Both the position numbers and the translations under genes were made by a program. 64,000 nucleotides of DNA from Adlercreutzia muris (GTDB taxonomy: Bacteria; Actinomycetota; Coriobacteriia; Coriobacteriales; Eggerthellaceae): positions 1-64,000 of the forward strand of contig NZ_WAJS01000003.1 in NCBI RefSeq assembly GCF_008831045.1, in the 5' to 3' direction. The notes under the pieces were generated by a model. It saw only the letters and a list, made by a program, of their open reading frames with translations. It was not told the DNA's origin and ran no database searches. How positions within the stretch are numbered: position 1 is the stretch's first letter; every line of letters starts with the position of its first letter. Shown piece by piece: positions 35,182 through 44,781 of the stretch.

Positions 35182-38100
35182 TTATTCCTTGATAAGGCTG
35201 ATCGTCTGCAGGCCCTTGGCATCGGACTTCGCATAGGTGAGCTCCACCTTCGAGTCGTCCAGGCGCGGGTCGTTGGCCAGCCATTCCTTCAGACGCGGGT
35301 CGTTGGCGTTCGTGATGGCCTCGTTGCCCCACGGGTCGCACGGCACCGGGTTGCCGAACGGCGAGTTCTCCTCGGTGGCCTTGTAGACGACCATCGGGTT
35401 GCCGCGCAGCTGGGAGGCGCCGCAGATCCAGCACTGGGCGTACTTGTCCATGGTGCAGTTGATGCCGACGAGCTCGAAGCCATGGGCGGCGTGGTCCATC
35501 TCGGGGTACCACCAGGCATGGTTGGCGTTGGTGGTGCCTTCCTTGATGCCGTAGTACAGGTCGGCCACCTCGCGGATGGCGCCCCACGGCGTGCGGACCC
35601 AAATCCAGTCGCCCTGCTCGATGCCGAGGCGCGCCGCGTCGTTCGGGTTCATCTCGAAGCGCGGGGACGGCCACAGCTCGCGGCACCAGGGCAGCTGACG
35701 GTGCTCGGAGTGGAAGTACACGGGCTGGCGAGCGCCGGAAGTGCAGATGAAGGTGGCTTCCGGGTTCTCCTTCACGGCCTTCTTGTAGGCCTCGAGGTTG
35801 TCGGTGTCACCGTTGTCGGTGGCCTGGCCGGTGCCCACGCCCTCGATGAGGTGGTAGGGCTTGTTCAGGTAGCTCTCGCTGTTGTAGGAAGCGCTGTCCA
35901 CCAGGCTGGCGTCGTACCACTCGGGGTTGGAGACGCGGGAGTTCTTGGCCTCGAACCAGTGCGGGAACTTGTCGATGTCCGGAATGTCGCCAGCGTAGGC
36001 GGCACGCTCGGGCGAGCACACCTCGGCGAAGTACGGGGTCTTGTCGCCCACCTTCACCGTGGTGCCCGGCGTCTCCAGCACGTAGGACTCGGTCACCGTG
36101 TCGCCGATGTAGGACTCACAGATGGTCGACCAGATCTCAACCTTGCCGGTGGGAGTGCCGAAGGCGCACTTCTCGTCCACGGCAGCGTACAGGTTGTAGC
36201 CGGCCTGCTGGCGACGGTAGCCCATCTCCCAGCGACGGTAGGTGCCCCAGCGCTCGGGATGCCACTTGCGGCAGTCGAACCAGCCCTCTTCCTGGAACTT
36301 CGCAGCGTACTGCGGGAAGTCGGGGCCATCGGGGTACTCCTCGGTCTTCCACCAGTCGGTGGCGTCCTTGAGCACGCGGTACTCCTGCTCCTCGTAGCCC
36401 ACGCTTCCGCCAGCCTGGATGAAGTCGTGGTAGTCGAGGTTCAGCCACTCGTCGTACTCGGGATCGCGGTCGTTGAACGGCACGCCCATGGACTTGTGCA
36501 GGCACACCACGAAGGTCGGGTCGAAGACCACATCTCCGATGGGCTCCACGCAGCGCTGGCCCGCGCCGAAGATGCCGCCGGCACCCTGGGACACACGGCC
36601 GGTGTTGGTCTCCAGCCAGTGGGTGCAGGGGAAGACGTAGTCGGCGGTGCCGTTGTTCGGGCAGGACCACAGGTTGATGTCCACCCAGAAGTCGAGCTGC
36701 GTGAGGGCGTCCCATGCTTCCAGCAGGTTGGACTGGTTCATGAAGTCGCCGGACATGCAGATGCCGCCGTAGAGCTTGTAGGGGGAATCGATCTCGCGGA
36801 TGGCGTCCCAGATGGAGGAAGCGTCGGTCCAGGAGTTCCAGAAGCGCAGCAGCGGGAAGCGCTCGGCGGAGATCTGGTCCGCGTTGTTCTCGAACGGCGT
36901 CTTCAGACCCGGGAAGGCGCGGGAGCCCTTGTAATCGCCGCCCTTGCGCATGGCGATGATACGGGCCTCCTCATCGGTGGGAATGTGGTTGCCGTAGCGC
37001 TCCATGAGCGGGGAATTCTCCGCCTGCAGGTACTTCACGAAGTTCTGGATCAGCGGGATCTGGTCCTCGATGGTCAGATCGCGCGGGGTGTTGCCGAGCT
37101 CCATGGTGCCGATGCCCTCGCGGATACCCCAGTCGACGGGCTCATGATCGGTCACGATCATGTTGGCGCGGCCGCAGCAGCCGTCCACCTGGGCCTTGGA
37201 GGAGCCGCGGTTGCCGGCGGGCTCGTCGGAGTTGCCGGTCAGGCAAGCGATGAGCTGCAGGGCACGGGTGTTCTGCACGGCGTGGCCGGTCTGGTCGGGA
37301 GCCAGCTGGTAGTGGATGCCGCCGTTGCCGTGAAGCGGGTTCAGGCGCGTGGTGTAGGTGCGCACCGCCTCCTCGATCTTGTCGGCGGGCACCTCGGTGA
37401 TCTGGGACACGTTCTCGAGGGTGTACTCCTCCAGGTTGTGCTCCCACTCCTGCCACACGGACTTGGCCTCGATCATGGTGCCGTTCTTCAACTTCACCTG
37501 CACGCCGTCGGGCCACAGCTCCGGGTCCTTCGGCAGGCCCTTCGGGTTGGACTTGGCGCCCTTCTCGTTGCCCTCGCCAGTCCAGTAGGCGTCGTAGGCC
37601 GGGTCGGCCGGGTCGGCGAACTTGGAGGGGTCGGGCAGCCAGGCATCGGCGATGATGGGCTTGTAGGGGTGCTCGATCCAGGTACCGGTGGTCGGGATCT
37701 TGTGCTTCTCGCCCTCCCACTGGCATTCCTCGGCGTCCCAGTAGGTCGGCTTCTCGTTGGCGGCGTCCCAGCAGATGAAGCGGCGATAGGAGTACTGCTC
37801 CGGCGCCGGCTCCCAGAACTGGGAGACCCACTCGCGATCAAGGTCAGCCTCGGTGAGAAGACGGCTCGTCATGTGAATGCCGCCGTTCATCTCCAGGAAG
37901 TAGCCCTTGTAGGTCTTGCCGTCGGCCTCGGGGTTGTACAGGAACGGACCGTTGGACCAGCGCTTCACGAAGTTCTTGTCGTAGGCGTCGTTGTCCACGA
38001 TCCACTTCAGCCAGCCCAGCGACAGCGCCAGGTCGGTGCCGACGCGGATGGGCAGCCAGATGTCGGCCTCCTTGCCCAGCGGGCTCATGCGCGGGTCCAC

Positions 38101-38826
38101 CAGGATGTGCTTGTAGGCGCGCTGCGAGCAGTCGACGACGGTACGGTTGGTGGAGTCGTAGTTGGAGTACTCCGACGCGGTGCCCCACTGCACGTACACG
38201 ATCGGGCCCTGCTCCACTTCCATCCAGGGCGAGCCCTTCTCATCGGTGAGCACGCCGCCGAAGTGGCGGGGGCCCTTGCAGATCTCGTAGGCGGAATGGA
38301 AGTTATGGGTGCCGAAGACCGACTTCAGCGTGCCATAGGGCGGCTGCGCCCACACACGCGAGGTGCCGCCCATGGAGAAGATCGACTTCCCGCCGTACTT
38401 CTCGATGAGCTCGTTGTACTTGGCGCCGACCTCGTCCATGGCCTCGGCGAAGTTCACACGGACCCAACCGGGATCGTCCTCGCCCTTGGGGTTGGTGCGC
38501 TTCATGGTGTAGCGCAGCCGATCGGGATGGTACAGAGCCAGCATGGACGACTGCGACTTGGCACAGCAATGACCGCGGCTGTGCGCGTTGGACTCGTCAC
38601 CCTCAACCTTGATGACCTTGTTGTCCTGCACGGTGACCCACACACCGCATTCCACTTTACCGCACGCGCGGCAGCAGGAACGGATGCGCTTGACCTCACC
38701 AGCTGATTCGTCGACGCCCTCGGCCAAAGCCGCAGACGGAGCGGCGGCAAAGCTCAAGGTGCTCGCAGCGCCCGTGACGGCGGCTGCCTTCAGGAAGCTG
38801 CGACGAGTCAGTGAAAGTTTAGCCAT
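35182..38826 (-). CDS. Molybdopterin oxidoreductase catalytic subunit, 1214 aa (system 2)
   Basis: Tat signal TRRSFLKAAAVTGAAS (residues 8-23), then an N-terminal Fe-S motif CCRACGKVEC (51-60) with CC at 87-88, and the bis-MGD-binding domains; the C-terminal domain includes QPVYFHSEHRQLPWCRELWP. It is homologous to the 48779 product (shared ECGVWVTV, YHPDR, MKRTNPKGED, DPRMS/LS). The CRxCGKxECGVWVTV pattern is one I associate with the large Eggerthellaceae clade that includes catechol dehydroxylases, but substrate cannot be assigned. The size, about 250 residues above system 1, reflects insertions around residues 330-480. GAGGAGGG precedes ATG. Confidence 0.9.
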   Translation of the reverse strand: MAKLSLTRRSFLKAAAVTGAASTLSFAAAPSAALAEGVDESAGEVKRIRSCCRACGKVECGVWVTVQDNKVIKVEGDESNAHSRGHCCAKSQSSMLALYHPDRLRYTMKRTNPKGEDDPGWVRVNFAEAMDEVGAKYNELIEKYGGKSIFSMGGTSRVWAQPPYGTLKSVFGTHNFHSAYEICKGPRHFGGVLTDEKGSPWMEVEQGPIVYVQWGTASEYSNYDSTNRTVVDCSQRAYKHILVDPRMSPLGKEADIWLPIRVGTDLALSLGWLKWIVDNDAYDKNFVKRWSNGPFLYNPEADGKTYKGYFLEMNGGIHMTSRLLTEADLDREWVSQFWEPAPEQYSYRRFICWDAANEKPTYWDAEECQWEGEKHKIPTTGTWIEHPYKPIIADAWLPDPSKFADPADPAYDAYWTGEGNEKGAKSNPKGLPKDPELWPDGVQVKLKNGTMIEAKSVWQEWEHNLEEYTLENVSQITEVPADKIEEAVRTYTTRLNPLHGNGGIHYQLAPDQTGHAVQNTRALQLIACLTGNSDEPAGNRGSSKAQVDGCCGRANMIVTDHEPVDWGIREGIGTMELGNTPRDLTIEDQIPLIQNFVKYLQAENSPLMERYGNHIPTDEEARIIAMRKGGDYKGSRAFPGLKTPFENNADQISAERFPLLRFWNSWTDASSIWDAIREIDSPYKLYGGICMSGDFMNQSNLLEAWDALTQLDFWVDINLWSCPNNGTADYVFPCTHWLETNTGRVSQGAGGIFGAGQRCVEPIGDVVFDPTFVVCLHKSMGVPFNDRDPEYDEWLNLDYHDFIQAGGSVGYEEQEYRVLKDATDWWKTEEYPDGPDFPQYAAKFQEEGWFDCRKWHPERWGTYRRWEMGYRRQQAGYNLYAAVDEKCAFGTPTGKVEIWSTICESYIGDTVTESYVLETPGTTVKVGDKTPYFAEVCSPERAAYAGDIPDIDKFPHWFEAKNSRVSNPEWYDASLVDSASYNSESYLNKPYHLIEGVGTGQATDNGDTDNLEAYKKAVKENPEATFICTSGARQPVYFHSEHRQLPWCRELWPSPRFEMNPNDAARLGIEQGDWIWVRTPWGAIREVADLYYGIKEGTTNANHAWWYPEMDHAAHGFELVGINCTMDKYAQCWICGASQLRGNPMVVYKATEENSPFGNPVPCDPWGNEAITNANDPRLKEWLANDPRLDDSKVELTYAKSDAKGLQTISLIKE

Positions 38827-39157
38827 GGGTCCCTCCTCTCTCTTAGAGTAGATAGCTTTCAACAAAACACCGGGAGCCGCCGGCGGAGCCTTGGCGGCGC
38901 GTCCCTTGGATGGATGGGAGGGATGTCCGCCGCAGCTGTCGGCAAGCTGCCGATGTTTTGTTGCCCAACGGTGGGAAATGATACGGAGCTGTTACGTTTC
39001 GCAATCATAAGAGCAGGCCGATTCAGGCCCGCGCAATCATCCGCAAGCTCATCTCTTCAGGATGATTTCCCTGTTCGCGCCCCTCCTATACTGGACAACG
39101 AAGAGGATAGGCGGCAGCCAAGATCTACGTCGGCTGCCAACAGGAAAGGAGACCCCG
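38827..39157. promoter_or_regulatory. Divergent control region of system 2 and the coiled-coil/helicase-like operon
   Basis: 331 bp without a gene. For the rightward operon there is a TATACT-like element at about 39090; for the leftward operon I see no confident -10. There are locally AT-rich stretches around 38955-39010. A short dyad GGCAGCTTGCCG near 38939 is the only palindrome I noticed. No LuxR gene adjoins it. Confidence 0.35.
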
Positions 39158-40111
39158 ATGGCAAAGCCCCATCCCTCCATGGCGTTGCTGCTCGACTTGG
39201 ACGAGCGTCTCGTGGACAACGATCTGCGCCTGGAGATCGACCGCTGCTACTCTTATCTGGGAACGCCGGTGGTGCGCACGCACCCGGCGGGCGAGGGAGC
39301 GCCGGAAAACACCATCCGCATGATGGTGCGCGTGGGAGCGCGCGAGTACCTGGATTCCACGGCCGAGGGCGCCGATGCGCTGTGGAGCGATTCCATCGAG
39401 CACTGGCTTTTGAACCAGGTGCACGCCGTTGAGAACCAGATGAAGATCTTCAACCGCCGCCAGCGCGAGGAGGGCCGCGACGAGCTTTTCTTCACGTGGC
39501 TGGAGGTGGAGCTTGCGGGCGGTCGCCTTATGGTGCGCCTGCGCCTGGATTCCTCCTGCGGCATTGATCCGGCCGACAGCGTGTGGGTGACCCGCGTGCG
39601 CGCGGCCCTGAACGAAGGCGCCCTCGGCGAGGGCGTGGTAGCTGTGCAGCTGCCCTCCGATGCGTCCTACGAGGAGCAGTACGTCGCCGGTCTTGCAGCC
39701 CTCGCAGCCCGCAAGGTGGCCGATGAGGCCGCGGCGCGCGCTGCCGAAGCGGCCGCGGCGGCCGAAGCGGCCGAAGCCGAGGCCGCGGCAGAGGCGACGT
39801 TCATGGCCTCGCCGGCCCTGGTGGCCGAAGCCGAGGAGGCGGCCAAAGAAGCCGAGGAGGCCGCCGACATCGTGGTGCAGGCCCGCATTGCCCGCGATCT
39901 GGAAGCCGCCGAGCGCGGCGAGCTCGAGAAGACCCCCGAGCAGATCGTAGCCGAGCGCATCGCCGAGGAGGCCCATCTGGGCGAGGACATCCAGAAGAAG
40001 TACGCCCTGCCCGAGGCCGACTTCCCCATCGCCTTCGACCAGTGGACGGTCATCTACGCCGACGGCACCACCCGCGATTTCGACGCCACCTGCGGCGTCC
40101 TGGCCGAGTAG
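39158..40111 (+). CDS. Unrecognised protein with Ala/Glu-rich coiled coil
   Basis: 317 residues, no signal or membrane helix. The N-terminal 170 residues are a mixed alpha/beta domain (LEIDRCYSYLGTPVVRTHP, ELFFTWLEVELAGGRLMVR) I do not recognise. Residues about 180-268 are a strongly helical Ala/Glu stretch, probably coiled coil, and the last 40 residues form a separate segment ending AFDQWTVIYADGTTRDFD. The start at 39158 has AAAGGAG upstream. The helicase-like gene starts 9 bases after its stop, so the two products probably work together. Confidence 0.6.
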   Translation: MAKPHPSMALLLDLDERLVDNDLRLEIDRCYSYLGTPVVRTHPAGEGAPENTIRMMVRVGAREYLDSTAEGADALWSDSIEHWLLNQVHAVENQMKIFNRRQREEGRDELFFTWLEVELAGGRLMVRLRLDSSCGIDPADSVWVTRVRAALNEGALGEGVVAVQLPSDASYEEQYVAGLAALAARKVADEAAARAAEAAAAAEAAEAEAAAEATFMASPALVAEAEEAAKEAEEAADIVVQARIARDLEAAERGELEKTPEQIVAERIAEEAHLGEDIQKKYALPEADFPIAFDQWTVIYADGTTRDFDATCGVLAE

Positions 40112-40120
40112 GAGGCTGCT

Positions 40121-42076
40121 ATGGCCGACGTGATCGCCGAGATCGCGGCCTTTAGCGGCCGCATCGCCAAAATCGCCGGGCCTGTGCGCTCCGGCAAGAC
40201 CGAGGCTTTGGTGCGCCGCGCCGCTGCCCTGCTGAGCGCCGGAGTCGCGCCCGAGGCCATTCTGCTGGCCACCTCCACGGCCGAGGCCGCCCGCCAGGCA
40301 CGCCATCGGCTGGCTGAAGCCCTCGCCGCTGCCGGCATGCCCGATGCGGCAGCGCTTGCGGCCCGCGCGAACGTGACCTGCGCCCGCGAGGTGTGCCTGG
40401 CCGTGCTGGACGCGCCCGAGGCACGCGCGGTCACCGGGCGCACGCCGCGCGTGCTGGCGCCCTTCGAGTACAACTTCTTCCTGGAGGACATGAAGACCCT
40501 GGGAACCCCGGCCCGGCGTTTGCGCTCGCTGCTGCGCCACTTCAAAGAGCAGTGGTGCGCGGGCGCCCCCGAGGAGGAGTGGGTGGTACCCGGCGAGGAG
40601 CAGGAGACGCTCGATCTGGCCCGGCGCCTGCTCACCCGCACGAACGCCATGCTGGAAGACGAGGTGGCCTACCTCTGCTGCCGCTACCTGCAAAGCGATG
40701 CCGGCGCCGAGGCGCGCCAGCGCTTCGCCCATGTGCTCGCCGACGACTTCCAGAATCTGTCGGCCGCCCAGCAGACCTGCCTGTGCCTGCTCGCCCGCGA
40801 CCAAGTGATCGTGGCGGGCAATCCCGACGAGACGGTGGCCGCGGCCAGCGACTTCCCCGCACCTGAAGGCTTTGACACCTTCGATACCCTGCGCCGCGGC
40901 GTGACCGTGTTCAACCTGGAAACGGCCTTCGGCAACCCCGACATCACGGGCTTCTGCGATGCTGTGCTGCGCGCAGGCAACGAGGACGCCCTTGCCGCCG
41001 GCGAGCGCCGAGGCGAGATCCGCGACATTGCCACGGTGAAGTGGAACACCCCCGATGAGGAGTTCAACGGCCTGACGCGCTACCTGTTCGCCCTGAACGC
41101 CGAGAACCCCGAGGCCATCCAGGCCGAGACATGCATCGTGGCCCCCAACAAGCAGTGGGCCCACGCCTTCTCGCAGATGCTCGCCAAGCGCGGCTTTTCC
41201 GTGTCGTCTTTGGGCTTCGAGCGCCTGGCCGGCGACCCCCGCGATATGAGCCGCGCCAAGGCCCTTGCGGCCTACACGGCGCTGAACCTTATCGCCGACC
41301 CGGATGACTTGTTCGCCTGGCGCGCCTGGCTCGGTTTCGGAAACTACCTCACGCTGTCGGATGGCTGGAAGTTCCTGCTGGAGTGGTGCGACGAGCACGA
41401 CGCGACCATCTTCGATGCCCTGGACGCCGCCAGCGCGGCACGCGCCGCCGGCGAGGCTGAGCCCTACCCCCGCGCCGAGCGCCTGGCCGAGCGCTACGAT
41501 GCCGGCCGCACGCTCATCGAGGCCAACCGCGCCCGTCGCGGCCATGCCTTGCTCGCGGCCGTGGGCGCCGAGGGCCTGCGCGATTTCGCGGCCCTGGCCG
41601 ACCGCATCGTGGGCGACGAGGATGCGGCGGCCCTGTACGCCGCGGCCCGCGCCACCCAGTTCGCCCCGGTGCACGAGGACAACCCCCGGGCGGTGCGCGT
41701 GAGCTCCTACGAGCAGATGTGCGGCTGCTCGTATCGCGCCGTGTACGCTGTGGGCTGCGTGGACGGATTCGTGCCGGCCCGCGACGCCTTCGAGGTGGTC
41801 TCCACTGACGCCGACCGCGCCCGGGTGCGCGAGACCGGTCGGCGCGCCTTCGCCGCCGCAGCCGGCAAGGCGAGCGACGCGCTGATGTTCTCCACCTTCA
41901 GCAAAGCGCCGCTCGAGCTGGCCGAGCGCACGAAGATGCAGGTCTCCCGCGTACGCATGGAATCCGGCGAGCGCGTGGCCACCTTGCGCCCCACCTGTTT
42001 CTTAGGGGAAGCCGGCGGGGCGGCCCCCATTACCTTGGGCGGCCAGGCCCTCTTGGCCGACATGGGCATCGACTAA
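40121..42076 (+). CDS. UvrD/AddB-like helicase-related ATPase with degenerate motifs
   Basis: 651 residues. An SF1-type Walker A is present, AGPVRSGKTEAL (about residues 19-30). The motif II equivalent reads VLADDFQNLSAAQ, with Asp in place of the catalytic Glu of DE-x-Q, followed by VIVAGNPDETV, matching the motif III position of UvrD. The C-terminal third holds VRVSSYEQMCGCSYRAVYAVGCVDG, similar to motif V, but motif VI is not clear. It may bind ATP and DNA without full helicase activity. GGAGGC lies upstream of ATG. Confidence 0.65.
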   Translation: MADVIAEIAAFSGRIAKIAGPVRSGKTEALVRRAAALLSAGVAPEAILLATSTAEAARQARHRLAEALAAAGMPDAAALAARANVTCAREVCLAVLDAPEARAVTGRTPRVLAPFEYNFFLEDMKTLGTPARRLRSLLRHFKEQWCAGAPEEEWVVPGEEQETLDLARRLLTRTNAMLEDEVAYLCCRYLQSDAGAEARQRFAHVLADDFQNLSAAQQTCLCLLARDQVIVAGNPDETVAAASDFPAPEGFDTFDTLRRGVTVFNLETAFGNPDITGFCDAVLRAGNEDALAAGERRGEIRDIATVKWNTPDEEFNGLTRYLFALNAENPEAIQAETCIVAPNKQWAHAFSQMLAKRGFSVSSLGFERLAGDPRDMSRAKALAAYTALNLIADPDDLFAWRAWLGFGNYLTLSDGWKFLLEWCDEHDATIFDALDAASAARAAGEAEPYPRAERLAERYDAGRTLIEANRARRGHALLAAVGAEGLRDFAALADRIVGDEDAAALYAAARATQFAPVHEDNPRAVRVSSYEQMCGCSYRAVYAVGCVDGFVPARDAFEVVSTDADRARVRETGRRAFAAAAGKASDALMFSTFSKAPLELAERTKMQVSRVRMESGERVATLRPTCFLGEAGGAAPITLGGQALLADMGID

Positions 42077-42100
42077 CCTCCCCCCTGCCCAAATCGCCAG

Positions 42101-42123
42101 AAAAGCCCCTTATCGGGGCTTTT
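42101..42123 (+). terminator. Terminator of the coiled-coil/helicase-like operon
   Basis: A 9-bp stem AAAAGCCCC and its complement around TTATC, followed by a T-rich CTTTTGCC: a textbook Rho-independent terminator. Confidence 0.9.
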
Positions 42124-42325
42124 CTTTTGCCAAAGTAATTCCGATAGCTTCCGACTGCTTCTGGCCATGATCCACCGCCCTTGCGCTTGTCACCTCCAGA
42201 TATGCGTCGACCCCGCGTAGGGGGAGGCGGAGTCGACTCGAAAGGAGGGGAAAGAGAGGGGTTGGTAAGGGATGGGGCCGCAGCGAGGCGCGCGATCGCG
42301 ACGCCTCCCGAGCTGCCCAGGGCCG

Positions 42326-43021
42326 TTAGGCCTCCACGGAATCCAGAAGCTCGCGCAGGACGGCCTCGTCTTCCTGAATGGTGCCCAAGGTGAGCTGGCC
42401 CAAGCCCTGATAGAACAGGGTGCGGGCGTGCATGCGCATATCGGTCACCATCATGGGAACCCAGTTGATGAGGTGGTTCTCCAGGAAGTCATAGGAGGTG
42501 CGCAGATAGGCCACGGCCTCGTCCTCGGCATCTTCGGCCAAGGCCTCGGCGGCGCGCAGGGCCATGCGCTGCATGAACTCGAGTTCCAGGGCAATGTGAT
42601 CCTCGGCCTCGTTCCAGTCGCCGCGCTTCAGCTCGTTCTCGCGCAGGGTGGCCAGCACCTCGGCCCGGGCCTCCTGCATAAGCAGGCGCCGCTCGGAGGT
42701 GTACACGCTCTCGTAGGGGTAGGCCGCCGAGTAGCCGTTCACGCCGTGTCCGATGAAGGTGCTCACGTAGTCCACGGCCAGCTCGGTCACCGAGTCGTCC
42801 CAGGCGCGCTTCAGATAGTCGTACAGCTGGTGGTAGCCCTCGTCCACGGCGGCATTGCCCGTGGCCTGGGGAAAGCGCATGCCCTGCAGCTCGCGCAGAG
42901 TCGCCAGGTCCACTTCCTCGCGGAACAGGCGGGCGAGCATTCCATAGGAGCGGGCGCGGGCGTTCATCAGATCGACGAGATCCACGTCCCCAGCCGTCTT
43001 CACGTCTTCCATCACAGCCAT
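42326..43021 (-). CDS. TorD-family molybdoenzyme chaperone (probably system 2 or 3)
   Basis: 231 residues, all-helical. TorD-family landmarks: RARSYGMLARLFREEV, LAVDYVSTFIGHG, YPYESVYTSERRLLMQEARA, and AEDHIALELEFMQRM. It should bind and protect an exported molybdoenzyme precursor. It lies on the same strand as system 2, 3.5 kb upstream of it, and 4 bases from the winged-helix-like gene, so the two are co-transcribed. Confidence 0.87.
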   Translation of the reverse strand: MAVMEDVKTAGDVDLVDLMNARARSYGMLARLFREEVDLATLRELQGMRFPQATGNAAVDEGYHQLYDYLKRAWDDSVTELAVDYVSTFIGHGVNGYSAAYPYESVYTSERRLLMQEARAEVLATLRENELKRGDWNEAEDHIALELEFMQRMALRAAEALAEDAEDEAVAYLRTSYDFLENHLINWVPMMVTDMRMHARTLFYQGLGQLTLGTIQEDEAVLRELLDSVEA

Positions 43022-43024
43022 GAT

Positions 43025-43855
43025 CTATGCCTCCTTGCGCGCCTTCAGCTCAGCGAGCATCGCGCGTCCCAGATCGGTCAGGTTCCAGGCGCCCGAGCCC
43101 CACAAAATGCAGTCGGTCGCCTCCAGAATGTCTACGAAATGCTGGCCGAAGCGCCGCGGCGACTTCGTGATGTCCATGGTGTCGGTCAGCTCCTCGATGG
43201 CCACAAGCTTGCGGGGCGCCTCGGCCAGCGCGTCCATCACGCGCTCGTACACCTCGGCGTAGCGGGACTCGTCCGACTCCAGCACGATGGCGCGGAACTG
43301 GGCCCCGCTCATGTACTCCTCGCGCAGCTGGAGGGCCTCGTCGGTGGCGTGCCAGACGGGATCCACCGTCTCCCTGATCTCCAGATAGCTCACGCCCTCC
43401 TCGGCGCTCTCCTGCTCTTCGGCGGTCTCGGGCATCTCCAAGGTAAGGGCGCCGGCCCGCTCCAGCATGCGGCACAGCGTCATAGGGGCGTACACCGACC
43501 AGTTGTCGCGCTGCCATTCCTCCACGTGCTCGGAGATGACGCTGGAGGCGCAGCCGCCCTCGGCGAGGCCGATGATGTTCAGCAGCACCGGACGGCGGTT
43601 GGGGTTGCGCACGATGAGCGCCTGCAGGGCCGCCCGGGCACTTCCCTGGCGCTCGGGCGAGTACACCGGGTCGCGATGCACCGTCTCGGGCATGTTGCGC
43701 ATCGTGGGGTAGTCGATGGTGTCGTAGGGGTTCTCGTCGTCCATCCACTCTTGGTCGATGATCGAATCGTCCACCGCCAAGGGGTCGAACTCGTCGTCGA
43801 AGGCGAGCAAGTCGAGGGTGTCCTCCCCTGCCGTCCTCGCTGCAGAATATGCCAT
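43025..43855 (-). CDS. Tandem winged-helix-like protein paired with TorD
   Basis: 276 residues, cytosolic. An acidic N-terminal 65 residues (AFDDEFDPLAVDDSIID) precede two similar modules, about 80-135 (LLNIIGLAEGG to RMLERAGALTL) and 190-270 (VYERVMDALAEAP to FVDILEATDCILWGSG, then WNLTDLGRAMLAEL). The same arrangement is seen in the 13586 product of system 1, where the gene is also part of a NapGH/TorD-containing operon. It may recognise DNA or an enzyme precursor. The gene is the first of a two-gene unit with torD; AGGAAGG-like bases precede the ATG. Confidence 0.58.
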   Translation of the reverse strand: MAYSAARTAGEDTLDLLAFDDEFDPLAVDDSIIDQEWMDDENPYDTIDYPTMRNMPETVHRDPVYSPERQGSARAALQALIVRNPNRRPVLLNIIGLAEGGCASSVISEHVEEWQRDNWSVYAPMTLCRMLERAGALTLEMPETAEEQESAEEGVSYLEIRETVDPVWHATDEALQLREEYMSGAQFRAIVLESDESRYAEVYERVMDALAEAPRKLVAIEELTDTMDITKSPRRFGQHFVDILEATDCILWGSGAWNLTDLGRAMLAELKARKEA

Positions 43856-44094
43856 GGGGCGCCTTCCTTTCTTCTATCCTCTTCGCCATCTATTGTAGGA
43901 AGATGGCCGGGGGCATCTTCATACGGCCAGGTCGTATCTGGAGGTCACGGCATCATCCTCTCGTGATGATTTGCGAAGCAAGCGAGGATGATTCCGCATG
44001 ACAGGACCCCTTTTCGCCTTGACGTTTCGCGCGGGCACGCCATAATGGGGGTGCGTTGCGAAACTGCGGGGCTACCGAGTTTTAGGGAGCACTT

Positions 44095-44610
44095 ATGACC
44101 AACGCAGCATTCGGCAAGAAGACTCTTGCTATCGCGGTTATGGCCAGCCTCTGTGCGGCCCTGATCGCCGTCCCGGCCTATGGTTTCTACCATGTGCACG
44201 ACGACGGCGTGTCGGACGGATCGCAGGGCCTGGGTGCCTACGAGGTCTTCATGGTGGTCGACGAGACCGCCGTGGGGGGCGACGTGCACTCCGACCTGAT
44301 GTTCGTTCCGGCGGGCAGCACGGCCGATGTTGTCCTTGACGAGGGCACCATCTCCAGCGAGAGCCAGGCCGGCCTGGACGCCATCCACAACTACGACGTC
44401 CAGTCTGTCGCCGAGTATCTCGCGGCCAACGGTTACAACTACACGGTTGCCGTGTATCCGACCGGGGAGGTTCAGGCCTACAAAGATGCGGAGGGCGCCT
44501 ACGCGGCCACGTCTCAGAACGTGAGCGAGGCCTACACCGCTGCATCGAAGGGCGACGGCAGCACCGTCGTCGATCGCTACGACAACGTGGTGATCACGGT
44601 GACCCAGTAG
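44095..44610 (+). CDS. Small secreted protein of unknown function
   Basis: 171 residues. A signal peptide (KKTLAIAVMASLCAALIAVPAYG) is followed by an acidic 145-residue mature part with YEVFMVVDETAVGGDVHSD and a beta-rich end (NYTVAVYPTGEVQAYKDAEG, YDNVVITVTQ). No Cys, lipobox or anchor signal, so probably released or loosely attached. AGGGAG precedes ATG. Its own terminator follows. No recognised family. Confidence 0.65.
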   Translation: MTNAAFGKKTLAIAVMASLCAALIAVPAYGFYHVHDDGVSDGSQGLGAYEVFMVVDETAVGGDVHSDLMFVPAGSTADVVLDEGTISSESQAGLDAIHNYDVQSVAEYLAANGYNYTVAVYPTGEVQAYKDAEGAYAATSQNVSEAYTAASKGDGSTVVDRYDNVVITVTQ

Positions 44611-44622
44611 GTCGCCACCTTC

Positions 44623-44656
44623 GGGAGGGCCGTCGTCGACCAGCGGCGGCCCTCCC
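44623..44656 (+). terminator. Terminator of the small secreted protein gene
   Basis: A 10-bp stem, GGGAGGGCCG and its complement with a 14-base loop, is followed by CCTTTTCG. Confidence 0.8.
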
Positions 44657-44689
44657 CCTTTTCGCGGGCCGATAAAGCGCGCGGAGAAC

Positions 44690-44733
44690 TTGACGCTGGC
44701 CAGCGTGCGATTCTATAATCCGCTGACTCAGCG
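44690..44733 (+). promoter_or_regulatory. Strong promoter with two operator-like dyads for the membrane LuxR gene
   Basis: TTGACG at 44690-44695 and TATAAT at 44714-44719 are 18 bp apart. Between them is a perfect 14-bp palindrome ACGCTGGCCAGCGT (44693-44706), and at the start site a second dyad CGCTGA-C-TCAGCG (44721-44733). Both contain CGCTG/CAGCG half-sites, with centres about 27 bp apart. Their positions fit repression or autoregulation. Confidence 0.7.
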
Positions 44734-44781
44734 TTAAGAAGACGAGAAGAGACAGCAGGGGAATCAGCGCCAAGGGGGATC

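Noticed and set aside
34573-38706. 1377-codon plus-strand frame opposite system 2
   Set aside because: It covers three well-supported minus-strand genes and reads as a Val/Leu/Gly/His-rich shadow with no motif.
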